A DNA stretch of 64,000 nt from Epiperipatus broadwayi (taxonomy: Eukaryota; Onychophora; Udeonychophora; Euonychophora; Peripatidae), in assembly GCA_028023455.1 (NCBI GenBank), contig JAQFVV010000037.1, positions 248,001 through 312,000 of the forward strand, in the 5' to 3' direction. Within the stretch, counting starts at the first letter, position 1, and the number at the start of each line of letters is the position of its first letter. Positions 21,299 to 34,639 of this stretch are shown here, one piece after another. A program made the translations under genes and the position numbers. Under the pieces are notes generated by a model, which was not told the DNA's origin, made no database searches, and was given only the letters and a program-made list of their open reading frames with translations.

Positions 21299-22825
21299 TT
21301 CAAAAAAAACATGAAATTGAAATTATTCCATGTCTTTGTATTTAATTAAAAAACAAATATATTTATCTTTAACTGAAGTTTAAAGTCTATATCTAGGCGA
21401 GGGATAATCTCAAGATTAGTAATCATTAATAATCTTTAATGCTTTATATGAAAAGATACATAACAAAGTTGTGAATGCAGAAAGCTTGATAAGTTTATCA
21501 AAATGTAATAATATATGCATATTATATAAAGAAACAATCTAAGCTTAATAATACTTACATTTAAAATTTTTTTATTAGTTTATTTCAAGTATAATGTTAA
21601 TAAAATTGAATACTTTATGAACCAGTTATTAAAATTTATATGTTTATATTGTTGTATATGATAACTTTTTGCATTTTTGAAATTACTACTGGCAAATTTT
21701 AAATTCACAGTCAAAATAATTTTGAGAGTTAATATTTTATTTAAACACATGTACCATATTTGAAGTTAAAAAATGTAATACATTATAACACATATAATAT
21801 TTTGTGTGTATAAATGGTTTTTGTAACAGAAATAAATTAATATTCATATTTTCATCATATATACTTCAAAATGGTTTTAAAATAATTAATATAACTTTAT
21901 TATTTAGAATGTATGTGGATGCATGTTTATTCTTGTCTATTTCAAATTTAGAAATATTATTTCAAAACTTTAATATGTAAATTATACTTAGTATTTCTTT
22001 ATTAAAAAGATCATTTATTATAATGTTGAATAAATAAAAGAAAAAGATTTTATTTTGATAAATATGATTTCTGTATTTAAAATTTTTATAAAACTATATA
22101 ATTTTATTTTAAAAATATTCAAGTAATATTTTAAACTGTAAATAATTATATAACTTAAATTATTTTAATTGTAAAAGATGCTGTAATATTTAAAAGAACA
22201 TTCTAGCATGCAAATGTGTGATTGTATGAATCTTTAAACATTGGAAATTTACCTCAAGAACAAATTGGATAAAGACATGAATAAAAAAGGGAACTTTAAT
22301 ATGTTGCTATGGAAATGATATTCCAATTTGATGGATCTAAATGTGATGTTGGAAAAAAAGCTTATAAATATGACTGAACTTTTTATATATACATTCTTCT
22401 TTGTTTGATTCATACACAGGCATTCAGTCATTCTTATGCTTATATTTAAAATTATATGGAAGCTGCAATGTTAAAAATCATGGGCTAAAGGTATTTAAAA
22501 ACATTTGCCGAGAAAGCAATACCCCTTTAAATTGCTTTAATAACAAATCAAGAACAAAATTTAAAAAAGAATGACTTAATGTTTTAGGAATGAAGAATGC
22601 TAACAAAGTAATTTCTTTAAAGTTCATAGAAGTAACACTGTTCAACTTTATCATTTTTAATCTAAATATTGTGAAAGAAAACAAGACCTAGGTAAATATT
22701 TGTAAAAGGTGAAAACAAAACCTATAAAGAACAAACATTTTATGGTATAGTTCTATTAGCTTGTTCAGGCTGCCTGATGTCATTGTTTGTAGACAAAATG
22801 TACACAAATATAACATTACATGACC
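21299..22825. other. AT-rich DNA, nothing recognised
   Basis: No exon, RNA gene or structured repeat could be supported. Frames at 22249-22897 on the minus strand are low-complexity. Confidence 0.5.
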
Positions 22826-22828
22826 AGA

Positions 22829-23105
22829 CGATTTTTTAATTATTTGTCCGCAATTTATTATAATAATAAATTTAATAACATTAAAGATGAAAATCATAGC
22901 TATATGGAATTCATTTATTTTATTTAGTGATTTATTTTATTTTATATAATTAATGGATAATGTTACCGGGCCGGCTGGTTTTTTAATTATCTGTCCATGA
23001 TTTAAATTTAATAAATAAATTTAATACCTTTAAAGATGAAAATCATACCATATGGGATTCATTTATTTTATTTAGTGATTTATTTTATATTATATAACTA
23101 ATGGA
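22829..23105. repeat. Tandem duplication, 147-bp unit, two copies
   Basis: 22829-22975 is repeated from 22976. Shared landmarks are TTTTTTAATTAT, ATTAAAGATGAAAATCATA versus CTTTAAAGATGAAAATCATA, and GATTCATTTATTTTATTTAG. The first copy ends with a short GC-rich insert (ACCGGGCCGGC) absent at the start of the first unit. Confidence 0.8.
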
Positions 23106-23149
23106 AACAAGTTGTTTGATTTCACAAATTAACAATGATAACAATTTGC

Positions 23150-23740
23150 ATTAAATTACAACACACATCTAAGACAAGCCGTAAGGCTTTCAAGAAAGGG
23201 ATTCTGGAGTTGTCCAACCAGATCTCCTTTCGAAAAGAACGCCGTCACCGACTGACATTTCAAGAGGTAGCTTTTGGAATTGTGCAGTGTCATCACTTCA
23301 CCATACACACACTTTTTCACAGTTGGCAGTATTCTGTTCTCCTAGTAAAAGTCACTGTGACCACTTTCATAGCCTGCAATTGACCAATTTGAAATGCACG
23401 CTTTTGGCATCAGCCATTTTATTTGTCTCGCTCACAAAAAACGTGACTTTTCATGTGAAGTCAGTGAAATTGTGCTTTGCTGTACCCTTGCCAAATGGAA
23501 TGCATATTTCAATAATTGTGGGAAGTTCAGTATGAATTGTCAGCATTTGCATAAAGTGTGCAACAAAAAGCAGTCGGTAAGTTCAGTGAGCGCCCGCGTA
23601 AACAGCATATTTCTGTGTGTTTGCATAGATACAATGCCATCATACAGCCTGAACAGGGTAATAAAACTGTACCCAATTGATTTTACTGACACACTTGTGC
23701 TAATGAATTTTTCTTGGAAAAATTTGTTTTATTAAGGGAT
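23150..23740. other. GC-richer block of unknown nature
   Basis: About 590 bp with mixed composition unlike the AT-rich surroundings. Three overlapping plus-strand frames (23135-23383, 23287-23535, 23394-23735) cover it. One is Cys/His-containing (residues FICLAHKKRDFSCEVSEIVLCC), but no known finger spacing is clear. A possible splice donor (CGGTAAGTTC) lies at about 23576. It may be a pseudogene, part of an unknown transposon or an untranslated exon. I recognise no family on either strand. Confidence 0.35.
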
Positions 23741-25335
23741 TCTTCAAAAGAATTGAACAGAAAACTAAAGACTGTTTTTAAAGAACTTTACCTTTCAGTT
23801 TAATTTTTTTTGTTGTTCCTGTTATTAAATATACTGTACCAGGCATTATCAAATGGCTTGCACAAAGTATATATTAAGCACAACAAATATATAAATGTGC
23901 TATATTAATAATGGAAGTTCGGTCTGAGCATTAAAATACCCACACACACCAATTTAAAGTAATATGAAATAGACATACAAAATATTGTATAATAAACTCA
24001 TGTGTTTTTCCTTTTTGTATATTTTTTATGATATGTCATTATATGTAGTTGCTTTTTTATTTTCCAACATACTTGTATATTTTTTTTAATTACTTTTCTA
24101 AAGAGTGTAATTTTATTCCATAAGCAAATAATGTTAATTGCTTTTGCAAAAATGTGATCAAAAGCAAAATGTTTGATAACGCTATTATTAAAATGTTATC
24201 TTTTTTTTTGTATATAAAGTAGAAATTCTTTTGAATTGATTTTGTAAGCAAGTGGTCTGGGTTATTCGAGATGGAACTCTATTATATTAAACCCTAAAAT
24301 GTAAAATTTAATCAGAAAAATTGTAAGAAATGTTATAATCTAAATGATAAGCAAAATTGAAAGGATTGGCTGATTCATACTTCTCAGAGGGCTATCTGAA
24401 TTGTTCTTATGAGTGGGATGGTTTTAGTTAGTGCTGTGGGATTCATTCTTTTTTTGGTAGTCGTTCTGGGCAAGTCATTCACTACTTTGGCTCCAGAGTT
24501 CTCCAAGCAACCAGCTACTTAGAGATTAATTTATGAACAAGACTACTGCTGACACTTTCTAAGAAATCCATTATACAGTTCTTTTAAGAACTAATGATTT
24601 CTTAAAGATTTAATGAACCAGTCAAAATAGCAAATGAACATTTGATAAAAATTATCATATACACACAGAGGAAAATATGAAGCAATCTACCAGAGAGTTC
24701 AGTAAAATGACCATGGGGTAGACAACCAGCCAGTGCACCGCCCTTTCTCTATTCATAGATTATTATGTATCATATACAAATATGTTTTCACATTATAAAG
24801 GAAGATGATCTTGGAAAAATAGATACCTTTATAAAGTAAAACTATTTATATTTTAGCATAAAAACATTATTTTGATTGTGTGAATGTTGTAAATTTATAA
24901 TTAATATTTAAGATTACTTATATAAGTAATAGTATGTTTTATTTATCTTTGAAATATTTTCCGGTATTTTGTGTAAGATATTTAGAATTTTATTGTTAGA
25001 TGGTAGAGCAGAGCTCTTATAATTTGTACTTACATACAGATGCATCCCAATTTAAAGCAATATTCATAGTAATAATGTATTAGAAGAATATGATGTTACA
25101 ACATGTTGATATTAAGTATATATTATGAAACAAAATACAATAAATGTAAGTAGCTACTAAAAATAATATATCTGCATTTAAAGAAGATATCTAATTAGAG
25201 TTATAATAAAATTTTATTAAAGCAAAATTTCATACTTATTTTAAAACCTATCTTTAATGATGTTGATATTATGTGATAACATATGTTACTATCAGCTATG
25301 AAAGCTTAATTTTAAATGCAATTCTAAATTCTTAC
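23741..25335 (-). other. N4BP2-like intron sequence downstream of exon, no further exon found
   Basis: On the minus strand this follows the donor at 25335. The next N4BP2 exon should encode an IIIDNTN...W motif with first codon starting G; I could not find it between here and position 1, so it is either outside the window or very diverged. Confidence 0.5.
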
Positions 25336-25454
25336 CCCTATTTTTATTCCATTCATGAGCATCAGATAGCCGACTGAAGTTATAATTATATTTGCCTTTT
25401 TTCATAAAAAAATCATCTGTACTTAAAATACATCCCTTTAATTTCCAAATTTCT
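25336..25454 (-). CDS. N4BP2: N4BP2-like gene, downstream internal exon (kinase domain)
   Basis: A 119-bp exon read on the minus strand. The acceptor is a T-rich tract ending TTTTTCAG at 25455; the donor is GTAAGA at 25335-25330. It encodes 39 full codons with motifs LKGCILSTDDFF and SDAHEWNKNRG, which match the region right after the Walker A loop of the polynucleotide-kinase-like P-loop domain of NEDD4-binding protein 2: STDD with the catalytic-type Asp pair, and HEWN..R. The exon begins by supplying the last base (A) of a split Lys codon, exactly what the exon ending at 52905 needs (AA|A). It ends with one base (G), consistent with the Ala that follows HEWNxxR in the family. The frame runs out into intron on both sides with stops. 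Confidence 0.85.
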
Positions 25455-26204
25455 CTGAAAAAAAAATATATACATAAGAAATGATAAAAGTACAATAATA
25501 CATACACACACACATATATATAAAGATAAAAGTAGGCAGTCATTAAGCAATTGACATATTGCAAGACAAAGACTTTCCCAACAGCCTCCAAAAAAGGAAC
25601 ACAGAAGAAGGGAAATTCAACACTTTACTAAATGGAGAGTAATGAGATTTTTCATATTTTATCATCCTGGATGAACATTTATCAGATAAGCTAATTATTT
25701 GATATAAAAATTGTAAGCCAGTTTGAAATTAATTCACAAATTGACATATATATTAAATCAAAATTGTCAATAACTAATGGATATCTACCATATATATCAT
25801 CATCATCATCATCATCAACCATTATCAATCCACTGCAGGATGAAGATCTCTCCCCAAGTTAAATCCATCTTCTCCGATCTCTGGCCTCTCTTCTACAAAT
25901 TACACCTGCACACTTTCTTATTTCATTCATCCATCACATATGTGGTCTCTCTCTGGGTCTTTTGCAACCCCTTGTAATCCGGTTAAAGATTTCAACTGTC
26001 CATCTATTATCATTTCTTCTAGCAATATGTCCAGCCCAATTCCATTTCAGTCTTTTAATTTTTTCAACGATAGCAGTGATACCTGTTTGTTTTCTTACTC
26101 ACATATTGTGTTTTCGATCTCTTGTTACTCCTAACATGCATCTCTTCATACTTCTGTGAGTGGTCTGAGGTCTCTGAATTGTTCTTCTATTAAGTATCCA
26201 AGTC

Positions 26205-27570
26205 TCAGATCCATAAGTAAGAACTAGTAAAACATTTATTAAAAACCTTTCTTTTCAAACACATAGGCATATTTCCTTTTAGTATCAAGTTATTTCTACC
26301 AAAAGCACTACAACCAAATTTAATTCTATGATTAATTTCATCCATTATGTTTCCATCTGTAATAATAATCTGACCAAGGTATTTGTAACTGTTAACTTCT
26401 TCTAGCTCATCATAATCAATCTTTGTTTTCATAGTTTGAAAAAATCCATTGAACATTACTTTAGTCTATTTAACATTTATATTTAGTCCTACTTTCATCT
26501 GATAACTCCTACAACATTTCCTGAAGCTCTAAAGCAATATTTACAAAAACAACTACTTCATCTGCAAAATCTAAATGACTTAAATAATCTCCATTTACTT
26601 TCACTCCTTTAGATTCCCATTGTAATCCACAAAATACTTCTTGCAGCACTGTTATAAAAAGTTTTGGAGATATGAAGTCACCCTGTCTTATACCCTTTTC
26701 AATGTTGACTTTCCTAAAATCATTATAAAATATAATTGTTGCTAGTACATTTTATAAATATTCTTTAAAATATGACAATATAGTACCTTTTATAAATATT
26801 CTTTAAAATATGACAATATCCTGGATCTATACCTTGATGATCCAATGCTTTAATCACTGAAGAAATGTTTATAGAATCAAATGCCTTTTCATAATCTACA
26901 AATCCAAAGCATAATGGAAACTCACATTCATTTGTCCTTTCTATATAACTTCTCTGAATATGATCTACTGTACTAAAACTACCTGTAAATCCAGCTTGTT
27001 CTCTTGGTTGGTGGCAATCCAATGTTCTCTGTAGACGAGTTGTAATTATCTTGGTAAAAATTTTGTATAAAACTGATAAAAGGCTGATAGGTCTGTAATT
27101 TCTAATATCTTCTTTATCATCTTTTTTAAATACTAATATTCATACTGCATTCTTCCAATCACCTGGTACATCTTTTATCATTTAGGCATTTGGTATATAA
27201 CTTTGCTAAAAAAAATTCTATTTCTTCACGTTTCTTTTAATATATCAATTATAAACTTATAATTCCATCATTACCTGGAGCCTTTCCTTTCTTCATAAAT
27301 TTAATTGCATGTCTCACTTCTTCATTTAAAATTATGGGCAATTCAGAAAATATAATAGATATAGGAGGTACTTGTTCTTCATTACTATATAATTCTTGAT
27401 AGAAGTCTTCTACCCATTTCATGATTTCATCTCTCTTTTTAGTAATAGTTCTATCTTTTTTCCTTATTGCAGATATAAATTTCCCACCAATAGCAAAATG
27501 TTGTTTTACCCTCTTGAGACTTTTATTCTCTTCTACAGCTTTCCTTGCTAGTTCACAGTTATACATTCAA
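26205..27570 (-). pseudogene. RTE reverse transcriptase, copy 1 (broken)
   Basis: Reading the minus strand: a segment with KGKAPGNDGI (27249-27566), then REQAGFTGSFSTVDHI and CFGFVDYEKAFDSI (26765-27022), which are RT motifs 2-A with the first catalytic Asp in VDYEKAFD. Next come the QGD.ISPKLF region and HLDFADE at 26557-26568, where the family has FADD, so the last catalytic Asp is Glu. The C-terminal segment YKYLGQIIITDGN...AFGRN (26205-26456) follows. Several stops and frameshifts separate the pieces; the copy cannot be active. Confidence 0.8.
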
Positions 27571-27937
27571 TATATCATTTTCAACTCTTTTCCGCACCAT
27601 TTTACAGAATTTGAGGTATTCAATCCTTTTTAATGCATCACTTTTGTATATTTTCATATTCCTTTTTTTAATTCATAAATTTTCTAGTCTCAGTAGAAAT
27701 TTTATTGGTCAATTGCTGCTTTTTTGCAATTTTTAAAAGTGTATCAGTTATTTTCATATTAATTTCATTCAAATCTAAATTATGTTTAAAATCTACTAAT
27801 ACTTGAAACCTATTTGTAAGTTCTAATGTAAATTCATTAGAATGTTTCTGAAGATTAGAAATATCAACTGTAAATATTGTTTTTCTTAAAAATTTTTTGT
27901 CTCTCTACTTTTGCATTAATACATATCTTACATCTTA

Positions 27938-28740
27938 CTAATCGATGATCACTTTCTGTGTTAAATTTATTAAGAACATTACAATCTTGAAATATGTATT
28001 TCTGTTAGTCAAAATATAATCCAATTCTGCTGTACCTTCATTTGGATGCTTCCATGTCCATTTCCTTTTAACATTTTTCTCAAAAAAAGAATTCATAATA
28101 TAAAGTTTTTCCTTTTCTGCAAACTGCACAAGTCTATAACTTCTCTCATTTCTATTACCATAAACAAAATTACCTACAGCACTTTCATCTTTCATTTGCT
28201 TACCAATTCTAGCATTAAAGTCTCCCATAACAATTTTAAAATGTTGTTTACTCTGATCAAAAGCCTTTTGTACATCCATATAAAATCTTCTACTACTTCA
28301 TCATTATGAGAACTTGTTGGGGCATAAACCTGAATTATCTGCATTTGGTATTTGCTATTAAGTTATAGAACTAATCTTGCCACTCTGTCGAATACACCAT
28401 CAATCTCCACAATGTTGTTCTTCCACTTTTTATTTATAATGAATCCTACTCCACTTGCATTTCCAATATTTGTGCCTTTATAGTAGAGTACATATCCACT
28501 TTTTAAATCAATTGTCTCTTCACCTTTTCTTCTAGCTTCACAAAATCCAATAATGTCCCATTTAATATAAAACAGTTCTTCTAATTCTTGCAATCTTCCT
28601 TCGCTTGAAAGTGATCTGCAGTTGTAAGTATCTAAATAAAAAGTTGTCATCAAATGGCAGCCTGGGTCCACAATCAGGGGATTCTTAGCACCCTCCGCCT
28701 TCCCACCAACCGCTGCCTTGGTTGATGACTTTACAGCCAC
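27938..28740 (-). pseudogene. RTE endonuclease domain, copy 1 (broken)
   Basis: 28363-28740 encodes LDTYNCRSLSSEGRLQELEE, then IIGFCEARRKGEE (the E..R of the endonuclease active site) and YYKGTNIGNASGVGFII. After one stop (LVL*LNS) and a shift, 27938-28279 continues with IVMGDFNARIG and WTWKHPNEGTAELDYIL, the two C-terminal active-site blocks of the exonuclease/endonuclease/phosphatase fold. This domain nicks the target DNA in living RTE elements. Confidence 0.8.
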
Positions 28741-29495
28741 CTGGGAATAAGGGCAATGATTTATTTTTGGCTGTCATGATTATCTATGTCTATTGGAAAA
28801 ATATTTATCATTTATATTCATTCTGCCTTATCAGGCAACTGAGAAGAAAGACCATGGTGTTTCTTGATCTTAAAGTCAGAGGTAAAGAGGCAATAACGCA
28901 TTACGCTGGCTAATGCGTGTTCGTGAGCAGCCCACCCATGTTCAAACACTATATGGATAACCACATAGTAATAACAGCTGCAATGACAAGAACTTATGGA
29001 GTGGACAGCAGAAAATTTGCCCTGCTTGGTTTTTTTAAGGCCTCCAAGAGAAATCAAAGGGTCTCCTATCAGTTAATAGCAAACTCCTTTCCCGATATAT
29101 AAAACTATAAATTATTTTTTTAGGCAAGTACATTTAAAACTGTAAAAAGAAAAGTAGTTTTAAAGGAAAGGTAGTATTTTTAATATCTAGTGCAGAGATA
29201 ATGAAATGGATAATGGTGGACGAGCTTCCTAGTAACCCTCAGAGGAAAGCAGTTAAAAGATATAATTATTATAAGACTGCACAGCTGGATATTGAAACAG
29301 TATATTCCTATCCTCATATATGTTTCATCTATTTTTTCCCCTATAGATTTATCTGTGCCAGCTTTAAATCCTTCAAGATACATATATAAAGGTGCTAACA
29401 TGGTTATATATGTCACCGCATATATATATGCGAATGTCTGTCATATCTTAGATATAGCTATATTACAGCAGGTATTTTATTTTAAAATAATATAC

Positions 29496-30369
29496 ACCTG
29501 GGTCTCATTTTATGCGGTAGATAGGTTCCTCAGAAAATGCGCACAAAAGAAATCGCACAAAAATAAACTTAACTTACCTTGAAAAATGGGGGATAGGTTC
29601 TGTAATTTTCAGAAATCAGCATAAAAGCAAAGCAAAAATAAAAAATTATTTTAAAATTCGCATTAAAAAATAAAGAAATAAAGTACGACCAATAAAAAAT
29701 TTCAAATATTTGAAAAAAATTAATACAAGACAAACTTTTTTTACTTTCTTTTTTATTAACTACAGTATTCAATTTTTCATTTTTTCATAAATATTTTAAT
29801 CATTACCACTATTTGACAATACACGTTCATTTGTGAACTGATAAGAAATCAGATTCATGATGTGATGTACAACTAGCGCCACTTTCAGTCTTATACTGTG
29901 TTAATGGTTTTCTGTTTCTATATTAAAAAAATAAGATCACAATGAAAACAAAAAGATTATACATTATCATTAGAAAGATTACTTTCAGTTTATAAAATCA
30001 ATAAAATCTTCGTTATTATTTATTTTAAAAATCTAAAAAAATATTTATTTCTGTTAATATTTAACAAAATATGTTTTAAAAGTTTAAAACATAAATCTAT
30101 TATTATTATTTACTCATTAGTATAAGCAGGTTATTTACATAGAAGCTAAGATTCTAAATATAGCTTCAGGCCATATTCACGTTAGCTGCTAATATAATGT
30201 TATATTTTTGAAAAAAAAAAAAAGTATTTCAAGTCAAAATAAGTTACTAATAATTTAAATTTCTTGATATCTAATAAATATAGTGAAATATGAAAGATAT
30301 TAAGAAGAAACATGAATCGCATAACTTCAAAATCGCATTAAAATAATCCGCATAAAACGAGACCCAGGT
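29496..30369. mobile_element. Non-autonomous DNA transposon, pogo/Tigger-like ends, copy 1
   Basis: About 874 bp with inverted termini: left ACCTGGGTCTCATTTTATGC and right end reading, on the other strand, ACCTGGGTCTCGTTTTATGC (21-22 bp, one mismatch). The CTCGTTTTATGCG core resembles termini of Tigger/pogo-type elements. It has no transposase frame. Bases directly outside (AC / TTC) do not give a clear TA target duplication. A second copy is at 56820-57149. Confidence 0.7.
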
Positions 30370-30860
30370 TTCATTAAGAATCAATTTATCATTTTAAAGA
30401 TTAAAACCACATATATATGTGTGTATTTGACATACTACAGTGATACATATAGTGCAACACTATTTGATCAGTTCTTATAATTCCTAATTTTAACTTAAAA
30501 TTATTATAAACATGAATCATGCCATATGCACCTGTGTTAGTATGGTGTGAGATAAAATTCTAAAATCTTATTTTTGCCAATAATATTTTCCCCAAAATAT
30601 ATTTTTTGTAAACAAGATTACTCAACTGGAACAAATGCTAGGTCTTGAGGGATTAGAAATGATCAAAATTAGTTAAAAACATCTTGTTGGAAAACTGAAA
30701 CAAAGGTTCGGGTAATTTTAGTAAATTAAAAATATAAAATTAAAAAGGTGCTAATGGATTGACTCACAGAAAACAATTTTTCGGACAAATTATAGTCTGA
30801 TCTCGCTATCATATAAATAGGCTTATATTTTATTATTTCTCAACTGATTCTGTAAAATTT
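30370..30860. other. AT-rich intron sequence, nothing recognised
   Basis: No frame, RNA gene or terminal repeat seen. Confidence 0.5.
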
Positions 30861-32699
30861 TAAGGAAGTGTTGCCATTAGACTCCAGGCCAGTTTAAATT
30901 TTGATATGGCGAAGTAGGAAGGCGAGATTTGCTGTTTCCCTGTTGGGGAGATGGTGATTTCTAGTCCCATCCTATGTGCCGACTGGAATCATCACCATCA
31001 TGGAGATGGAAGAAGTTCCTGCTGGTAGCCTGCTGCAAGAAGATAACTTAATTCATGCTACCTATCCGGAGATCAAGAGTGCTACTACACCTGCCGTCTG
31101 TGTCCCAAGAACAAGCTGCAAAAAGTTAGCTAACATCCTCCAGAATACCGCAGAAAGCTAAATTAATTTTAAACCTTTAATCTATTTAAAGCTAGCTTAT
31201 AATGTAAAATGAATGTTCAAAATCTATTCTTTAAAACTCTCACCTAAAGTAATATAAAACTTTTACAAATCTTGCCTAAGACTACATCAGTAAACTTTAA
31301 TTTACCTATTCTAAATTATAACTGTAACCATTTGTTATTTAAATCTATTAATTATTATGGTTATGCCTATATATTATTCTATTTCCTTAAAAATTATTTA
31401 TTATATGTTATGTTATGCCAAATGTCTCAAAACACCAAGTGACTTTAATTTTGATAAACGTTCAGAGAAGATATAATTGGTATCTTCATTTTAATAGACT
31501 AATGATTATTTAGCTTGTTAGCACGCTGTTTTGAAATCCTATTATGTTGTAATAACTGATCACTCTGCGCTCATTATAAATTTGATTTAGTTTTATATTT
31601 GTAACGGGCATACATGCTGTTACATTATTATTCTATAAATGAAATTAGAAATTAAAAGTAAAAAGTTTGCAAATAAAAATTTGTTTTAAAAATTGAAAAT
31701 TAAGTCATCTAAACTCATATATATATATAATCGCACAGATGAAAAATTATTAAAGGAAAACTTTATTTTAAAAAAAGAAAAAAATTTAAAACTAAATTTT
31801 AAGAAAAAAAAGATAAAAATATATCTTTAAGAATGTAAAAAATTTAATTACTGCTATTGTGTAAAATGGAAATGATTATTTTTAATTAGTGAAAGTAGAC
31901 TAGCCCTTGGGCATCTCAAAATTTATAATTAAAGGTCAGATAGGAGAGAAAAACAATAAGAACAGAGAATAGTTAATAAAAAAAATTCCTCAGGAAACGG
32001 ACCACAGCGTAAGGATCATCATCATCATAACATCATGTCCAGTCAATCCGCAATTTTAGTATAAAAAGAGAAAGATTGGAAATAAATTATTGTGTGCTGT
32101 ATGTGTTAAGTCCGGGAGAGTTGAAGAAGAGATTGAAAAGACGCATTTTCAATCCCTTCAGTTTTTCTAAAAAAAGAAATGTAATATTTTCCTAGATTGC
32201 GGACCCCAGGACATCAGCGCCCTGCAATAAAAGCCTGCAAAGAACTATACCAGTTGCAGCAAAAGACGTCGTGGGAATTAATACTGGATCCAAATTACAA
32301 GCAACTAGAAAGTATGGAGTTTTGACTTTTTTTAAAAAAAACTGTAAGAACTTTATGAACTCTAATGAACTTTTTATAAAGTTATTCCAGTATTTAAATA
32401 TGAATTCCTATCTGACCAAATTAAATCATTAATAATTATTTTTATTATATATAAGTTTTAAAATCATTTCCATTAATTTATTTTTGCGTTCATTTAAGTG
32501 TTTATTATGATTTTTTTTTTTTTTACATAAGCTAAAACTTTTAATTAAATCATGTTAAATTTAAGTCGGGTATGAATGGCTGCATAGATTTGTAAAGTTA
32601 TGTTAGTTTAAGGGTGGGTAAATCTTAGGTTATTTGTTTCGCAGTTAAATTGGTCAATGGATTGGATGTATTGGTGTAATTAGTAAATGTAGCATGAAG

Positions 32700-32717
32700 A
32701 TCCGCTATGTGCAGGAT
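32700..32717. repeat. 18-bp half-palindromic motif, copy 5
   Basis: ATCCGCTATGTGCAGGAT, one change from copies 2 and 3, 15.5 kb away from the main cluster. It links this block to the one at 15.8-17.9 kb. Confidence 0.7.
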
Positions 32718-34639
32718 CACTTTTACGCTGCACTTGGGAAAAGTAATCCCATTCTTATCGACCATCGGAAGCAGATGTATTCCCTGTTCCTTGGATCACC
32801 CCTTTAGCCTATGGAATAGAATGATAAGTTGGCAAAAAGAACAGCAATACCTTCCTATGGAGTTTTCTATTTATTTATTTTATTGTTCTTCTCACCAGAC
32901 AGATGTAACATTTCTGTACTGGATGAGAGACAATTTCTTTTCTATAACCATGCTGTTCAGATGTGCATTCCTGACAGTATGGTATTGTGCTGTCATATTC
33001 ATGCTGCATTTAATACATCGATATATCAGATAGATTGGCGTTAGTTTGACTGCGAACCTTGGCCTAGGGTTAAATAAGGGATATAGAATATTTTCTTTTT
33101 TGAGTGCAATCTATGTAGTCTATCCATACTCGACACTAATAAAATATTAATAAATCCATCTGTGCGAATTAAAAAATGAAAAGTTAAAATGTAAATGAAA
33201 TTCTAAAGTTATACAAAAGTAAATAATTCTAAATTTTATATATGTGCAAAATAAATGTTTCTGTGTACTGTTAATCTATAAGTGGCTTATTCTCATTTTT
33301 TTATTATATTTCTTTCTTTAAAAATGAAGTATACATTATCTCTACTGCTCAGCGAGCTAGTGACTGGGGCTAATGGTCTATAATAAAATAAAATTGAATC
33401 TTAACTTAAGTATCTGCCTACTATATAAATTTTCCAGGTTCGAATGGCCTGGTGGTGCCCTTTAAGACAGATACGGTAAGACTCCCACATCCACCCCGAC
33501 CGTTATATATTATTTAATATCTAATATGGTTTGCATAATTAGTTATAACTTTAGAGATCCATTTAACTAGCTGTAGACATAATATTAAGGTATATTTATT
33601 AATGTATTATTAATCGCACGTTAAATGTACTGTCTCCTCCCAAGTGAAATCTGACCTGAGATGCAGATTGAGTATCTATTAAACTAGATTAATAATTTAG
33701 TTTTAGTCATTTAACTAGAGCATGATTATGATGCTTATTTTAATAACTGGGTTTTATTAATTATACAGATAGAAGCTATCTGTTTTTAGGCACCGTAATT
33801 TAATTAATACATATTTGTATTTTACTTTATGCGTTGCATGTTCTTACAGAGTATGGATGTATACATAACATCTTGCTATATTCTTTATTTAATGGGCTCA
33901 CAGTCGAGGATGTCCCCACATACTTAGTTCGGATAAGGCTATTTTTATAAAAATGGAGCATGAGGCTCCAGACGCCATTTATTAAACCTGAGTTTCCAAA
34001 TTCAGAATGTTTGTATTTTAATTATAGTAAGCCATTCGGTCTGTACTGCATATTTTGATATGGAATCCCGTGAATAACGACACATCAACACCACAAAATG
34101 TTATTAATATTTATGTCTGTTCCATAGCAATATATATTGATCTAAAGTAATCAGTTCTTTCCCTCATTAATTAATGATTCAGCATTAGTCTGAAATTGAT
34201 GAATATTTGATTATTAGACTGAACATGCATTGTCCCCGAGCTTAATTATATGCTCACATCTTAATACATATGTGTAAACAATAGTCATATTAGTGCTGTC
34301 ATTGTTAATATGTTTCTGAATTCCACATTCACTTTTAAAATCAGCAAACCATAGGATTTTGGCATATTAACTGATATAAGCGTAATTTCTTAACCGGACA
34401 CACATACAACTATTCATTATATCATGATGAGCTACACTGTAACTTAATTTAGTCTCATCTCACCTGCGTGTGTTTGATCCCACATATTTAACATGTTTTC
34501 ATTTTATTGTTGATCTTGATTTATTAATAAATATATTTAAATTTATCTCGTTTCCATTTCATTACTCATGATCCAATTCCAATCCCAATTCATTTATTAA
34601 AATAATATTTATATTCATTACAGTTTTAAGTACTGATTT

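Larger units (their letters stand above)
25797..28740 (-). mobile_element. RTE-type LINE, copy 1 (degraded)
   Basis: Lies in the long N4BP2-like intron, antisense to plus, hence in the same direction as the gene. The 3' end is the RTE hallmark: the sense strand runs CCTGCAGTGGATTGATAATGG into a TGA/TGATGATG tail (25797-25820). The 5' part codes for an apurinic-type endonuclease and the middle for reverse transcriptase, in pieces broken by stops and shifts. Homology with copy 2 starts at about 28690. The coding look may extend further upstream to about 29065 (frame 28818-29057), which would give the usual 3.2-kb RTE length. No target duplication could be fixed. Confidence 0.85.

Noticed and set aside
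25777-26159. Plus-strand frames over the 3' end of RTE copy 1
   Set aside because: They are the antisense of the LINE C-terminal domain.
28818-29057. 79-codon minus-strand frame upstream of RTE copy 1 as a host exon
   Set aside because: Its position directly 5' of the LINE endonuclease fits an RTE 5' region; no homologous part exists at copy 2, so I leave it as a possible extension, not a gene.
32707-33044. 108-codon plus-strand frame as a gene
   Set aside because: Hydrophobic and Cys-containing but with no recognisable domain, an overlapping frame in another phase, and it begins at a repeat motif inside a transposon-like block.
33350-33520. tRNA-like gene (GCTCAGCGAGCTAG ... GGTTCGAATGG)
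   Set aside because: The boxes are too far apart, the B box is imperfect, and no acceptor stem can be formed.
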